A DNA stretch of 64,000 bases from DASPTT01 sp035623275 (lineage in GTDB: Bacteria > Actinomycetota > Acidimicrobiia > Acidimicrobiales > UBA8190). The stretch lies in assembly GCA_035623275.1 (NCBI GenBank), contig DASPTT010000009.1, positions 1 through 64,000 on the forward strand, written 5' to 3'. This document shows positions 34,622-42,723 of this stretch, piece after piece (position 1 is the first letter of the stretch; each line of letters begins with the position of its first letter). The notes under the pieces are model-generated. The model saw nothing but the letters and a program-made list of their open reading frames with translations, searched no databases and had not been told where the DNA came from. A program made the translations under genes and the position numbers.

Positions 34622-35742
34622 CGCGGGCTGCGGGTCGCGCCCAGCAGCACGGGCGTCCGGCGCGAATGCTCGGTGGACGGCTTCGGCGTCGCCGATCGGT
34701 CGACCGCCGCCAGCGCGGGCGCACCGTGACCCATCACGCACTCGGGGTCGGGGCCCTGGAGCGGGAGGCCGGTGAAGAACTTGGCCGCCATGCAGCCGCC
34801 CCGGCAGGCGTCGAAGGCCGAGCACGAGGAGCAGGCACCGCCGGTGAGCGGGTTGCGAAGGCCCAGGAACAAGGGCGAGCGCCGCCAGGCGGACTCGAAG
34901 CCACCGGGGTCGCGGACGTTGCCGGCGAGGAACTCGTCGTGGATCGTGAAGGGGCAGGCGTACACGTCGCCCACGGGGTCGACGAGGCACACGACACGGC
35001 CGGCGCCGCAGAGGTTCAGTCCCGGGAGGCTCTCGCCGTACCCGGCAAGATGGAAGAACGAGTCCCCGGTGAGCACGCCCTCGCCGTGGGCGAGCAGCCA
35101 GTCGTAGAGCCGGCGCTGCTGCTCGGCGGTCGGGTGGAGCTCGTGCCAGACCTCCGCGCCCCGCCCCGACGGGCGGAGGCGGGTCAGGCGGAGCTGGGCC
35201 CCGAAGCGATCGGCCAGCGCCTTGAACGCGTCGAGCTGGTGCACGTTCGTCCTCGTGACCACGACCGAGAGCTTTACGTCCGAGCAACCGGCTTCGGCCA
35301 GACGGCCCATCGCCGCCACGGCGGCGGCATGCGACCCGGATCCGCGGATGGCGTCGTTGACCGCCGCGGTGGCGCCGTCGAGGGAGATCTGGACGTCCAC
35401 GTAGTCGCTGGCGGCCACGCGAGCGGCACGTGCAGGAGTGATCCTCGTGCCGTTGGTCGAGAACTTCACACCGACGTGGTGCGCCGTGGCGTAGTCGAGC
35501 AGGTCCCAGAAGTCGGCTCGGACCGTCGGCTCGCCGCCGCCGACGTTCACGTAGAAGACCTGCATTCGCTCGAGCTCGTCGATCAGCGCCTCGCACTCTG
35601 CGGTGCTCAGTTCACGCGGATCGCGTCGTCCCGAGCTCGAGAGGCAATGGACGCAGGCCAGGTTGCACGCGTAGGTGAGCTCCCATGTCAGGCAGATCGG
35701 TGCCTCGAGCCCGAGCTGGAATTGGTCGACGAGGGCGGTCAC
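34618..35742 (-). CDS. mftC: Mycofactocin radical SAM maturase MftC
   Basis: 374-residue radical SAM enzyme that decarboxylates and crosslinks the C-terminal Val-Tyr of MftA. The [4Fe-4S] motif is C26-x3-C30-x2-C33 in YACNLACVHC. The SAM-binding GGEP appears as VGGGEPT, and a C-terminal SPASM-type region holds the auxiliary cluster Cys residues (CGAGRVVCLV, YACPF, CSSCSAFDACRGGC). The GTG start overlaps the mftB stop (GTGA). Confidence 0.95.
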   Translation of the reverse strand: MTALVDQFQLGLEAPICLTWELTYACNLACVHCLSSSGRRDPRELSTAECEALIDELERMQVFYVNVGGGEPTVRADFWDLLDYATAHHVGVKFSTNGTRITPARAARVAASDYVDVQISLDGATAAVNDAIRGSGSHAAAVAAMGRLAEAGCSDVKLSVVVTRTNVHQLDAFKALADRFGAQLRLTRLRPSGRGAEVWHELHPTAEQQRRLYDWLLAHGEGVLTGDSFFHLAGYGESLPGLNLCGAGRVVCLVDPVGDVYACPFTIHDEFLAGNVRDPGGFESAWRRSPLFLGLRNPLTGGACSSCSAFDACRGGCMAAKFFTGLPLQGPDPECVMGHGAPALAAVDRSATPKPSTEHSRRTPVLLGATRSPR

Positions 35743-36101
35743 GAAGCGGCCCGGACCTGGATCATCTGCGAGGCGGCCAGCGTGGCCAGCGCCTGCTCGT
35801 AGCGCGCCATGTCGCGTTCGCCGACGCCTGCGGACTCGCACGCGGCGCGCGCCGTCGGCGCGCCGGCCAATCCTTCGACCACCTGCAGGAGCGTCGGGCT
35901 CTTCAGGAACGAGAGCCGGCGCGTCCCGAAGTGATAGAGCAGCGCGCCGAATCGTTCAGGGCGGACCGACACCTGCGGGTGCCGCCGCCACGGGGCGTCG
36001 AGGTCGAAGCGGACCGGTGCTGCCTCGGGGACCGGTGCTGCCTCGGGGACCGGTACTGCCTCGGGGACCGGTGCCGACGCCCAGATCGTCTCAGTAGACA
36101 C
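35739..36101 (-). CDS. mftB: Mycofactocin peptide chaperone MftB
   Basis: 120-residue RRE-type protein that binds the MftA leader and presents it to MftC. The conserved part (about 30-120) carries PWRRHPQVSVRPERFGALLY and LSFLKSPTLLQVV, the family signature. The N-terminal 29 residues are unusual: three 6-residue PVPEA(V/A) units from 18-bp DNA repeats. The GTG start lies inside the last codons of mftA, an 11-bp overlap, so translation is coupled to the precursor gene. Confidence 0.9.
   Translation of the reverse strand: MSTETIWASAPVPEAVPVPEAAPVPEAAPVRFDLDAPWRRHPQVSVRPERFGALLYHFGTRRLSFLKSPTLLQVVEGLAGAPTARAACESAGVGERDMARYEQALATLAASQMIQVRAAS
36018..36071 (-). repeat. In-frame 3 x 18-bp tandem repeat in mftB
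   Basis: Three near-identical 18-bp units encode PVPEAV, PVPEAA, PVPEAA at residues 11-28 of MftB, ahead of the conserved RRE domain. A flexible Pro/Glu-rich extension is the expected result. Confidence 0.85.
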
Positions 36102-36270
36102 CGCACATGCCGTCGATCGAGACCTCTTCGACGAGCAGTTCCTCGACGAGCACTTCTTCGGCGAGCACTTCTTCGGCGAGCACTTCCTCGGCGAGCGCGT
36201 GAGCCCCCGCGGGGACAAGGGCCTCGGCAGCCGGCGGCTCGGGTGCGCTCACCACGGCGAGGTCGGGCAT
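36091..36270 (-). CDS. mftA: Mycofactocin precursor peptide MftA
   Basis: 59-residue ribosomal peptide precursor, too short for usual gene finders. The C-terminus is the invariant mycofactocin core VSIDGMCGVY, whose final Val-Tyr becomes the redox cofactor. The leader holds five consecutive 5-residue units: LAEEV three times, LVEEL, LVEEV (residues 26-50). The last unit matches the part conserved in other MftA proteins. The ATG has AAGGAG six bases upstream within a small hairpin. It is first in the operon, overlaps mftB by 11 bp, and is divergent from mftR. Confidence 0.95.
   Translation of the reverse strand: MPDLAVVSAPEPPAAEALVPAGAHALAEEVLAEEVLAEEVLVEELLVEEVSIDGMCGVY
36121..36195 (-). repeat. 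In-frame 5 x 15-bp tandem repeat in the MftA leader
   Basis: Five imperfect 15-bp units of the form CTCGYCGARGARSTS encode L(A/V)EE(V/L) five times. Units two and three are identical in DNA, suggesting recent duplication. The unit nearest the core is the one conserved in the family. Confidence 0.9.
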
Positions 36271-36288
36271 CTACGACTCCTTTCGTAG
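36271..36288 (-). promoter_or_regulatory. Hairpin with the mftA Shine-Dalgarno sequence in its loop
   Basis: Perfect 18-bp inverted repeat: arms CTACGA and TCGTAG, with the six-base loop reading AAGGAG on the mftA strand. The 3' arm ends directly at the mftA ATG. In RNA this shows the ribosome site in a loop; in DNA it could equally be an operator for the divergent TetR-type regulator. Both are inferences. Confidence 0.6.
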
Positions 36289-36372
36289 TGCGCCGCCGCT
36301 CCGGCCGGCGGCCGATGGCTGCCGATGAGAATTGGCACACGATGACGAATGCGGGGAGGCTAACGTCACGGT
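36289..36372. promoter_or_regulatory. Divergent mftA/mftR promoter region
   Basis: About 100 bp (with the hairpin) separates the two divergent genes, so promoters for both must lie here. It contains a GC-rich imperfect palindrome (GCCGCCGCTCCGGCCGGCGGC, about 36292-36312, first 20 bases the key part) and a less GC-rich segment around 36325-36350. TetR-family regulators normally bind such shared regions. I cannot point to clear -35/-10 boxes. Confidence 0.5.
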
Positions 36373-37026
36373 GTGCCGGAATCAAGGTTGGACGGCACCG
36401 GGGGGACCCACGGCGCCGGGGCCCGGCGTGGCCGACCTCGGGGGACGAGCGCGCGTGCGCTCGAGCTCGTCGCGCTCCGACTCTTCACCGAGCAGGGGTT
36501 CGATGACACCACCGTCGAGCAGATCGCGGCAGAGGCCGGGGTGAGCCGCCGGACCTTCTTCCGGTACTTCGACTCCAAGACGGCTGTCCTCTGGCACGCC
36601 TTCGACCAGGAGGTCGAGGCCCTGCGGGACGCGTTCAGCCGCGTGCCGCCCGACGTCGCCGTCATGGCGGCCATCCGTGAGGTGGCCGTGGGGGTGAACC
36701 GGTACCGAGCCGAGGACCTCCCAGAGCTGCGGACGCGGATGAACCTCGTCGGGACCGTGCCCGCCTTGCAAGCCAGTGCGGCCACCCACTTCGAGGCGTG
36801 GGAACAGGCGGTGAGCGAGTTCGCGGCGGCGAGATTGGGCGAACCCGCCGACTCGCTCTACCCGATGGTCATCGGCCGGACGACGCTGGCGGCCTGTCGG
36901 GCCGCCTACGACCAGTGGCTGGTCAAGGGGGATGCGGACCTGACGTCGTACCTGGATGCCGCGTTGGCCGCGTTGGCCAGCGGCTTCGAATCGGCCGGGC
37001 TGGGCGCGCCCGTCTCCTCCCCCTGA
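36373..37026 (+). CDS. mftR: TetR-family mycofactocin regulator MftR
   Basis: 217-residue regulator. The helix-turn-helix is at about residues 40-65 (TTVEQIAAEAGVSRRTFFRY), preceded by a Gly/Arg-rich leader with GRPRGTSARALEL. The C-terminal ligand domain resembles MftR of mycobacteria, which represses the mft operon and responds to long-chain acyl-CoA. It is divergent from mftA and starts with GTG after a rather distant GGGGAGG. It likely represses both itself and the mft operon. Confidence 0.88.
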   Translation: MPESRLDGTGGTHGAGARRGRPRGTSARALELVALRLFTEQGFDDTTVEQIAAEAGVSRRTFFRYFDSKTAVLWHAFDQEVEALRDAFSRVPPDVAVMAAIREVAVGVNRYRAEDLPELRTRMNLVGTVPALQASAATHFEAWEQAVSEFAAARLGEPADSLYPMVIGRTTLAACRAAYDQWLVKGDADLTSYLDAALAALASGFESAGLGAPVSSP

Positions 37027-37057
37027 GCAACCGGGTCCGAGGCCTCACGCTCGGTCG

Positions 37058-37819
37058 TCAAGACAAACTGACGTCTTGCTCGGGGCCCTCGGGCACGTCC
37101 ACGACCATCGCCCCCGCCGCCCGATCGCGGGACCAGCGGATGAACCAGATGGTGGCGACGAACATCGATCCCACGAACGTCGCCGCCACGATCGGCGAGA
37201 TCACCACGAACCTCGAGGTGGGGAGCAACGCCGCCAGCAGCACCCGCGCCAGGGCGTCCAGGACGAGACCGACACCCCACATGAAGGTCAGGGCGCGGAA
37301 CACGGCCCGGGACGCGGGGAGGTCCCAGAGCCGGTCGAAGACCTCGCGTCGGCCGGGGTCGTCACCGGCCGAGAGAACGCGCCCGAGGCGGAACATGAGG
37401 GGGCGTGACCCGACGACCAACGACACCAGGCATGCGATCCCGAAGGCGAACGTGAAGAGCGAGTCGCGCGCCTTGAGCACGAAGGCATTGCCGCCCAACG
37501 AATAGGACGCCCCCACGCCGACGGCGAAACCGAGGAGCACGATCAGCCCGATGGGATCCATCGTCCGCTTGCGGAGCCACTCGATCACGACCCACGCGGC
37601 GGCGGGCACGCCGGCCAGGATCAGGGCGACGGCATCGCTGCGCACGTGCGGGCGGACCGCGAAGTAGACGGCGATGGGGATGATGGCGCCGCCGATGGCG
37701 CTGGGCAGGAACGCCCGAATGTCCGGCGGGCCCGGCTCCCACCCGTCACGCGGATCGCGGGGGAACTCGTCGCCGCTCGCCGCGGGCCGGGCCGCGTCTT
37801 GCACACGGCGAGTGAACAC
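37058..37819 (-). CDS. VC0807-like membrane protein
   Basis: 253-residue polytopic protein, about six to seven helices, resembling the VC0807 / intracellular septation A-like family (IPIAVYFAVRPHVRSDAVAL, DPIGLIVLLGFAVG, VGSRPLMFRLGR). Function unknown; such proteins are often encoded near TetR regulators in actinomycetes. It is convergent with mftR. GTG start; the first 35 residues are hydrophilic. Confidence 0.8.
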   Translation of the reverse strand: MFTRRVQDAARPAASGDEFPRDPRDGWEPGPPDIRAFLPSAIGGAIIPIAVYFAVRPHVRSDAVALILAGVPAAAWVVIEWLRKRTMDPIGLIVLLGFAVGVGASYSLGGNAFVLKARDSLFTFAFGIACLVSLVVGSRPLMFRLGRVLSAGDDPGRREVFDRLWDLPASRAVFRALTFMWGVGLVLDALARVLLAALLPTSRFVVISPIVAATFVGSMFVATIWFIRWSRDRAAGAMVVDVPEGPEQDVSLS

Positions 37820-37843
37820 CCCGGGGTCGGAGGTGTCAACAGG

Positions 37844-38725
37844 TCAGATCCGCTCGAGCGCTCCCCCGTCGAACAGGGGTTCGATGCCCAAGTCGTCGAC
37901 GTCCCGTGCGAGGGCGCCGGTGTCGCCCGCCGGTTCGAGCCCGCTCGCCGCCTCCAACGTCGGGCGCAAGAGCCGCAGGTCGCTCGAGCTGTTGAGGAAG
38001 ACCCGGTCGTGCGACAGGACGTAGCGCACGGCACGGGCCAGCGCCCCGCCCGGTTCGAGAGGCTCGTACCAGCTGAACCGTGGCCCGCCATCGCCCGCCC
38101 TCCATCGCCGACGGGCGACCGCCTTGATCGTCTGCACCGCCACGTCGCGTGCGGCGCACAGCTCGAGCAGCTCGTCGACGTCGGAGCGATAGCCCGGCTC
38201 CTGCATCAACACGAAGCTCATCGGCAGCAGCACCGAGTCGAAGTCGAAGCGCTCGAGGCTCCGCCGGTGCATACCGGCTATTCGCAGCCCGTGCCCCGTC
38301 ACCCCGATGAAGCGGGTGAGCCCCTCGTCCCGGGCGGCGACGAGCGCCTCGACCGCGCCCCTCGGACCGTGGGCCTCTGCCCATTCGTCCGGCTCGACGA
38401 GATTGTGGAGCTGCACGAGGTCGACGTGGTCCACGCCGAGGCGCTCGAGTGACCGCTCCAGGCCGGCACGTGCCCCCGCTCCGGACCGCTCGCCGGTCTT
38501 GGTGGCGATGAAGAACGCGTGCCGGTCCTGGGCCAGCCATGGCGCGAGCCGGAGCTCGGAGTCGCCGTAGGCGGCCGCGGTGTCGAGGTGGTTGACTCCG
38601 TACTCCCGGAGGACCGCCAGCATGTCGTCGGCCTTGTCCTGGCGCGCCTGGGCGAGCGCGGCGGCGCCGAAGATCACCCGGCTGCTGTGGTGCCCGGTCC
38701 GGCCGAAGGGCGCCCGGTCGATCAC
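37844..38725 (-). CDS. Aldo/keto reductase
   Basis: 293-residue NADPH-dependent oxidoreductase with the (beta/alpha)8 AKR fold. The start FGRTGHHSSRV is followed by HLDTAAAYGDSE (catalytic Asp and Tyr), ATKTGERSG (catalytic Lys) and LVQLHN (catalytic His). A C-terminal NSSSDLRLL region should contact the cofactor. It begins with a GTG and no evident ribosome site. Substrate unknown; it stands alone between the VC0807-like and ABC exporter genes. Confidence 0.87.
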   Translation of the reverse strand: MIDRAPFGRTGHHSSRVIFGAAALAQARQDKADDMLAVLREYGVNHLDTAAAYGDSELRLAPWLAQDRHAFFIATKTGERSGAGARAGLERSLERLGVDHVDLVQLHNLVEPDEWAEAHGPRGAVEALVAARDEGLTRFIGVTGHGLRIAGMHRRSLERFDFDSVLLPMSFVLMQEPGYRSDVDELLELCAARDVAVQTIKAVARRRWRAGDGGPRFSWYEPLEPGGALARAVRYVLSHDRVFLNSSSDLRLLRPTLEAASGLEPAGDTGALARDVDDLGIEPLFDGGALERI

Positions 38726-38780
38726 GTCGGCCGACGCTAGCGAGCGTCCGGCGCGTCTGCCGTGACGGTGCGTCCAGACC

Positions 38781-39659
38781 CTACGGGAGGAGCAGCCGGG
38801 CGAGCCGGCGGGCGGTGATCGCCAGGCCGACCGTCCCCATGACCCCGAGGTACAGGACATGACCCAGCATCGACCAGCTGAACATGGCCAGGTCCAGCCC
38901 GCGGATGAGCGCCACACCCTGGTAGAGCGGCGTACAACGGACGACCGCCTGGAGCCAGCCGGGGTACACGGTGATCGGGTAGAAGGTGGCCGAGAACAGG
39001 AACAGCGGGATCACGGCCAGGGAGATCAGGTCGAAGTCCTGCCAGCTGCGCATGAACGTGGTCCCGGCCATGCCCGCGCCGGCGAACGCGTAGCTGACCA
39101 GGAGGGCGGCGGGCCAGCACAAGATCGCCCAGGGCGAGAACACGTAGCCCAGGACCGCCATGACGACCAGGAACGCGCCGGAGTAGAGCCCCGCGCGCAT
39201 GAGGGACCACGACAGCTCGCCGAGGGCCACGTCTCCCACGCCGAGCGGGGTGGACAGGATGGCGTCGTACGTCTTGGCGATCTTGAGCTTGAAGAAGATG
39301 TTGAACGTCGAGTCGAACATCGAGCCGTTCATCGCCGAGGACGCCAGGAGCCCGGGCGCCACGAACGCGGTGTAGGGCACGAGCGTCCCGTTGATGTCGA
39401 GGGGTCCCACCAGCGAGTTGAGCCCGAGCCCGATCGACAGCAGGTAGAAGAAGGGCTCGAAGAACCCCGACACGAAGTACATCCATCCGCGGCGATAGAC
39501 GAGGATGTTGCGCTGGACGATCCGCCGGGCTCGGCGGCTGCCGAGGAGCGCGCTGGGCGTGATGCGCAGGGGCAGCGATATCGACGGCACCGGCTCGGGC
39601 AGCTGACGGACCTGGACCTCGGCCCCTCCCTCCTCGTTGAGTCCGGGGTGGTACGTCAT
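38781..39659 (-). CDS. ABC-2 type permease (NodJ-like), second of a pair
   Basis: 292-residue permease with a soluble N-terminus of about 45 residues and six helices. PFFYLLSIGLGL and the late ITVYPGWLQAVVRCTPLYQG match the NodJ/daunorubicin-exporter branch. It overlaps the preceding permease gene by ATGA. With the ATPase and the other permease it forms a three-gene exporter. Having two different permeases implies a heterodimeric channel. Substrate unknown, possibly a lipid or glycolipid by family analogy. Confidence 0.88.
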   Translation of the reverse strand: MTYHPGLNEEGGAEVQVRQLPEPVPSISLPLRITPSALLGSRRARRIVQRNILVYRRGWMYFVSGFFEPFFYLLSIGLGLNSLVGPLDINGTLVPYTAFVAPGLLASSAMNGSMFDSTFNIFFKLKIAKTYDAILSTPLGVGDVALGELSWSLMRAGLYSGAFLVVMAVLGYVFSPWAILCWPAALLVSYAFAGAGMAGTTFMRSWQDFDLISLAVIPLFLFSATFYPITVYPGWLQAVVRCTPLYQGVALIRGLDLAMFSWSMLGHVLYLGVMGTVGLAITARRLARLLLP

Positions 39660-40471
39660 ACGACCAGCCGTCTCGTGAAGGTGCGACGGGCCAGGAGGAC
39701 GCCCAGCGCGGTCAGGCCGAGCAGGTAGGCGGCGTCGCCCACCCCGGAGCCGAGGGTCAAGGTGCCGAGCACCAGCCCTCGGCAGAGCTCGACCCCGTGG
39801 TACAAGGGCGTGGCGTATGCGACGGGCTGGAGCCAGTGCGGGAGCTGGCTCACCGGGAAGAACGTGCCGGAGAACAAGAAGAGCGGTATGAGGCCGAAGC
39901 GGTAGATGGTGGTGAAGCCGATGTCCTTGTCCTGCGTCGCCGAGAAGGCGGCGATCGGGGCAGCGAACGCCATCCCCGTGGCGACGGCGGCGGGAAGGGC
40001 GAAGACGGCGAGCGGGGACGCCACCACGCCGAAGACCGCCAGCACGACGAGGTACGCGGTCGCCACGATGCCGGTACGCGTCGCGATCCACGCCAAGTGG
40101 CCGACGAGCACATCGTCCACCCGCAGCGGCGTCGCCAGCATGGCGAAGTAGGTGCGGATCCACTTGATGGCTCCCATGACGGGATACATCGCGTCGTTGG
40201 CACCGATCTGCATCGCGGTGGCGGCCAGCAGGCCGGGGGCGATGAAGTCCAGGTAGCTGACCCCGCCGACCGTGTGCGCGTGCTTGTCGACGAGTGACCC
40301 GAGGCCGAGCCCCATCCCCGCCAGGTACAGGACTGGGTAGAGGAAGCTCGTCGTCACCGAGCTGCGCCACGTCTTGCGGTACTGGTAGGCCCAATAGCCC
40401 ATGGCCCGCCACCACAAGGGCGAGCCGCGCCGACGTTGCGGCGCAGCGGGAGCGTCCGAGACGGTCGACAC
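39656..40471 (-). CDS. ABC-2 type permease (NodJ-like), first of a pair
   Basis: 271 residues, six helices, paralogous to the next gene (LYPVLYLAGMGLGLGSLV, FPVSQLPHWLQPVAYATPLYHG). It starts with GTG three bases after the ATPase stop and overlaps the second permease by four bases. The three genes are therefore one tightly coupled operon. Confidence 0.88.
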   Translation of the reverse strand: MSTVSDAPAAPQRRRGSPLWWRAMGYWAYQYRKTWRSSVTTSFLYPVLYLAGMGLGLGSLVDKHAHTVGGVSYLDFIAPGLLAATAMQIGANDAMYPVMGAIKWIRTYFAMLATPLRVDDVLVGHLAWIATRTGIVATAYLVVLAVFGVVASPLAVFALPAAVATGMAFAAPIAAFSATQDKDIGFTTIYRFGLIPLFLFSGTFFPVSQLPHWLQPVAYATPLYHGVELCRGLVLGTLTLGSGVGDAAYLLGLTALGVLLARRTFTRRLVV

Positions 40472-40474
40472 GGC

Positions 40475-41458
40475 TCAGTCGACCAGCGTGCGGCCCGTCA
40501 GGCGCAGGAACACGTCCTCGAGCGTCGAGCGGCGCACGAGCGCGCTCTCCGGCCTGAAGCCGCGGCGGTGCACCTCGGCGAGCGTTCCGTCCCCGTCGGC
40601 CGTGTAGAGCAGGAGGCGGTCGGGCAGGACCTCGACCCGATCCGTAATTCCGTGGAGGTCGCGGGCGGTCGACTCGTGTTCGCCGGAGCGGAACCGCAGT
40701 TCGACCACCTCCTTGGTCGAATATCGGTCGATGAGCTGCTTGGGTGTACCGTGCGCGGCGAAGCGGCCGTGGTCCATGACGACGAGGCGGTCGCAGAGCT
40801 GCTCGGCCTCGTCCATGTAGTGGGTGGTGATGACCTGGGTCACCCCCTGCTGCTTCAGCCGGTACAGCCGGTCCCACAGCAGATGGCGCGCCTGGGGGTC
40901 CAAGCCGGTCGTCGGCTCGTCGAGTATGAGGAGCTCGGGCTCGGACACGAGGGAACGGGCGATGGTCAACCGGCGCTTCATGCCGCCCGACAGCGGCTCG
41001 ACCCGGTCGTTGGCCCGCTCGGTCAGCTGGGCGAAGTCCAGCAGTCGGTCGGTGCGCTCTCGGATCACGTTCCGAGGCAGGTCGAAGTACCTGCCGTAGA
41101 CCATCAGATTGTCGAGGACGGTCAGCTCGAGGTCGAGGGTGTCCTCCTGTGGAACGAGCCCGATGCGGCTGCGGATGCGGGGGCCGTCGGTGGCCGGGTC
41201 CAGACCGAGGACGCGAAGCGTGCCGTTGGTGACGGGCGACATGCACGAGATCATCCGCATGGTCGACGTCTTGCCCGCCCCGTTCGGACCGAGGAAGCCG
41301 AACGATTCGCCTCGCTCGATGTCGAAGTCCACCTCGTCCACCGCCACGAAGGCCCCGAAGCGCTTCGTCAGGCCGCGCGCGTGCACGAGGGGTGTTGGTC
41401 CCTCCCGGGTTGGTGGCGCGTCAGAGGTCGATGACGATGGTCGCGGCAACAGGCCCAC
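40475..41458 (-). CDS. ABC exporter ATP-binding protein (NodI-like)
   Basis: 327-residue ATPase of the NodI / DrrA family. Walker A GPNGAGKTST follows GFL near residue 60, the signature is LSGGMKRRL, Walker B LLILDEPTTGLDP, and the H-loop TTHYMDEAE. A C-terminal domain of about 90 residues is typical of lipid or drug exporters. GTG start; the first 25 residues are Pro/Ser/Thr-rich and poorly conserved, so an internal start is possible. It is first gene of the exporter operon. Confidence 0.9.
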   Translation of the reverse strand: MGLLPRPSSSTSDAPPTREGPTPLVHARGLTKRFGAFVAVDEVDFDIERGESFGFLGPNGAGKTSTMRMISCMSPVTNGTLRVLGLDPATDGPRIRSRIGLVPQEDTLDLELTVLDNLMVYGRYFDLPRNVIRERTDRLLDFAQLTERANDRVEPLSGGMKRRLTIARSLVSEPELLILDEPTTGLDPQARHLLWDRLYRLKQQGVTQVITTHYMDEAEQLCDRLVVMDHGRFAAHGTPKQLIDRYSTKEVVELRFRSGEHESTARDLHGITDRVEVLPDRLLLYTADGDGTLAEVHRRGFRPESALVRRSTLEDVFLRLTGRTLVD

Positions 41459-41491
41459 GCTACCGCTGGAGGGTCACGGCGTTCCCCGCCG

Positions 41492-42631
41492 TCAGTCCGG
41501 CGGAGGGCGAGCGTTGCGCAAGCGGTTGTGATACCCGCAGAGGAGGCGCCCGTTCTCCTGCGTGGTCGGGCCTCCTAGCGAATAGGGCAGGATGTGATCC
41601 GCCTCGCAGCGGTAGGCGGGTCGATCACAATAGGGATGGGTGCACTCGCGGTCCCTGAGCTCGATCGCCCGGCGGGTCGCACCGGTGAAGAGGCGGGCCT
41701 TGGCGCTGACCTCGACTCGGCCCACGGGACGGAACACGGCCCGCTCGATCTCGGCCCGCTCGATCCACGGGACGAGGGAGCCCGGCGACACGGCCATGCC
41801 CTGGGCCAGCTCGCAGATCCGCCCGTGCAGCGTCTCGTAGCCGACGAACACGCTGAACAGGGGAACCGGGCGCTGCCCGTCCGCCGGCGCCGTCCGCGAG
41901 CGAGTCGCCATTTCGACGAGGGCGTCGGCGCGACGCTGGCCCGGCGTCCGCGCGAGCTCATAGGGCCCGGGATCGCGGCCGAGCCGCTCGGCGGCTTCGG
42001 CCCGATCGGCGTCGAAGTGCGCCAGCTCCAGTCGCTCGAGCTCGCCGGCCACGATCGCGCCCGCGACCGGGTCGAGCGTGATGCGCCCCAACCACATGCC
42101 CTGGAAGCTCGACTCGAGGTAGACATCGCGCCGGGCACGGCTGGCGTCGTGGTCGACCTCGACCCCGTCGGGATCGGCGAGGGACGCCCAATAGCGAAGG
42201 GCGCGGGCGAAGAGGTCGAATCGAAGCGTCCGCGCGTGGCCCACGAGCAGGGCCTGGTCGCGCTCGAGCGCCTCGGCGGTCGCCTCCCGCGACACGGCGG
42301 TGATGAGCTCGACGTGCGAGCCCGACACCTCGCCGTTCAGCCAGGCCTGCTGGCAGAGGGGGAGGCTCGCCACCCGCCGACCGAGCCGGAGCCGGCGCCG
42401 GGCATGGCTCTTGGGGATCCGGCACCTCGTCGCCACCCAGGCAACCGCGTTCCGGGCGCCGTCGGCAGCCCAGTCGCCACGTTCGTCGAACGCCGAGGTC
42501 GCCCTGGCCACCACTGCCTCGAGCCGGGAGAGCTGGCGCTGAAGCTCCTCGACCGACTCGGCGTCAGCGAGACATGCAGGATCGGCCGCGACGAGCTCGT
42601 CCAATGCCTCCGCCAAGGCGGTGATCGCCAT
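41492..42631 (-). CDS. DUF222 / HNH endonuclease domain protein (13E12-like)
   Basis: 379 residues. The helical DUF222 domain covers most of the protein, and the C-terminus is an HNH motif (CDRPAYRCEADHILPYSLGG, then CGYHNRLR) with Cys and His residues for metal binding. Members of this family are abundant and repeated in actinomycete genomes (13E12 repeats of mycobacteria). Nuclease activity is assumed from the motif; the biological role is unclear. No mobile-element borders are visible around it. Confidence 0.88.
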   Translation of the reverse strand: MAITALAEALDELVAADPACLADAESVEELQRQLSRLEAVVARATSAFDERGDWAADGARNAVAWVATRCRIPKSHARRRLRLGRRVASLPLCQQAWLNGEVSGSHVELITAVSREATAEALERDQALLVGHARTLRFDLFARALRYWASLADPDGVEVDHDASRARRDVYLESSFQGMWLGRITLDPVAGAIVAGELERLELAHFDADRAEAAERLGRDPGPYELARTPGQRRADALVEMATRSRTAPADGQRPVPLFSVFVGYETLHGRICELAQGMAVSPGSLVPWIERAEIERAVFRPVGRVEVSAKARLFTGATRRAIELRDRECTHPYCDRPAYRCEADHILPYSLGGPTTQENGRLLCGYHNRLRNARPPPD

Positions 42632-42723
42632 GAATGGATTACATCAGAAGGGTGTGACAATCGTCGGACTGCACCGGCTTACACGTCCCCGCCCGGAGCC
42701 CCCGACGGGCCGGAGCCGACAGC

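Noticed and set aside
36121..36195. CRISPR-like repeat pattern
   Set aside because: The units are contiguous without spacers, keep the reading frame and lie within mftA. There are no cas genes in the window.
41492..42631. Homing endonuclease or mobile element
   Set aside because: DUF222-HNH proteins are common dispersed genes in actinomycetes. I see no flanking repeats, intron, intein or integrase.
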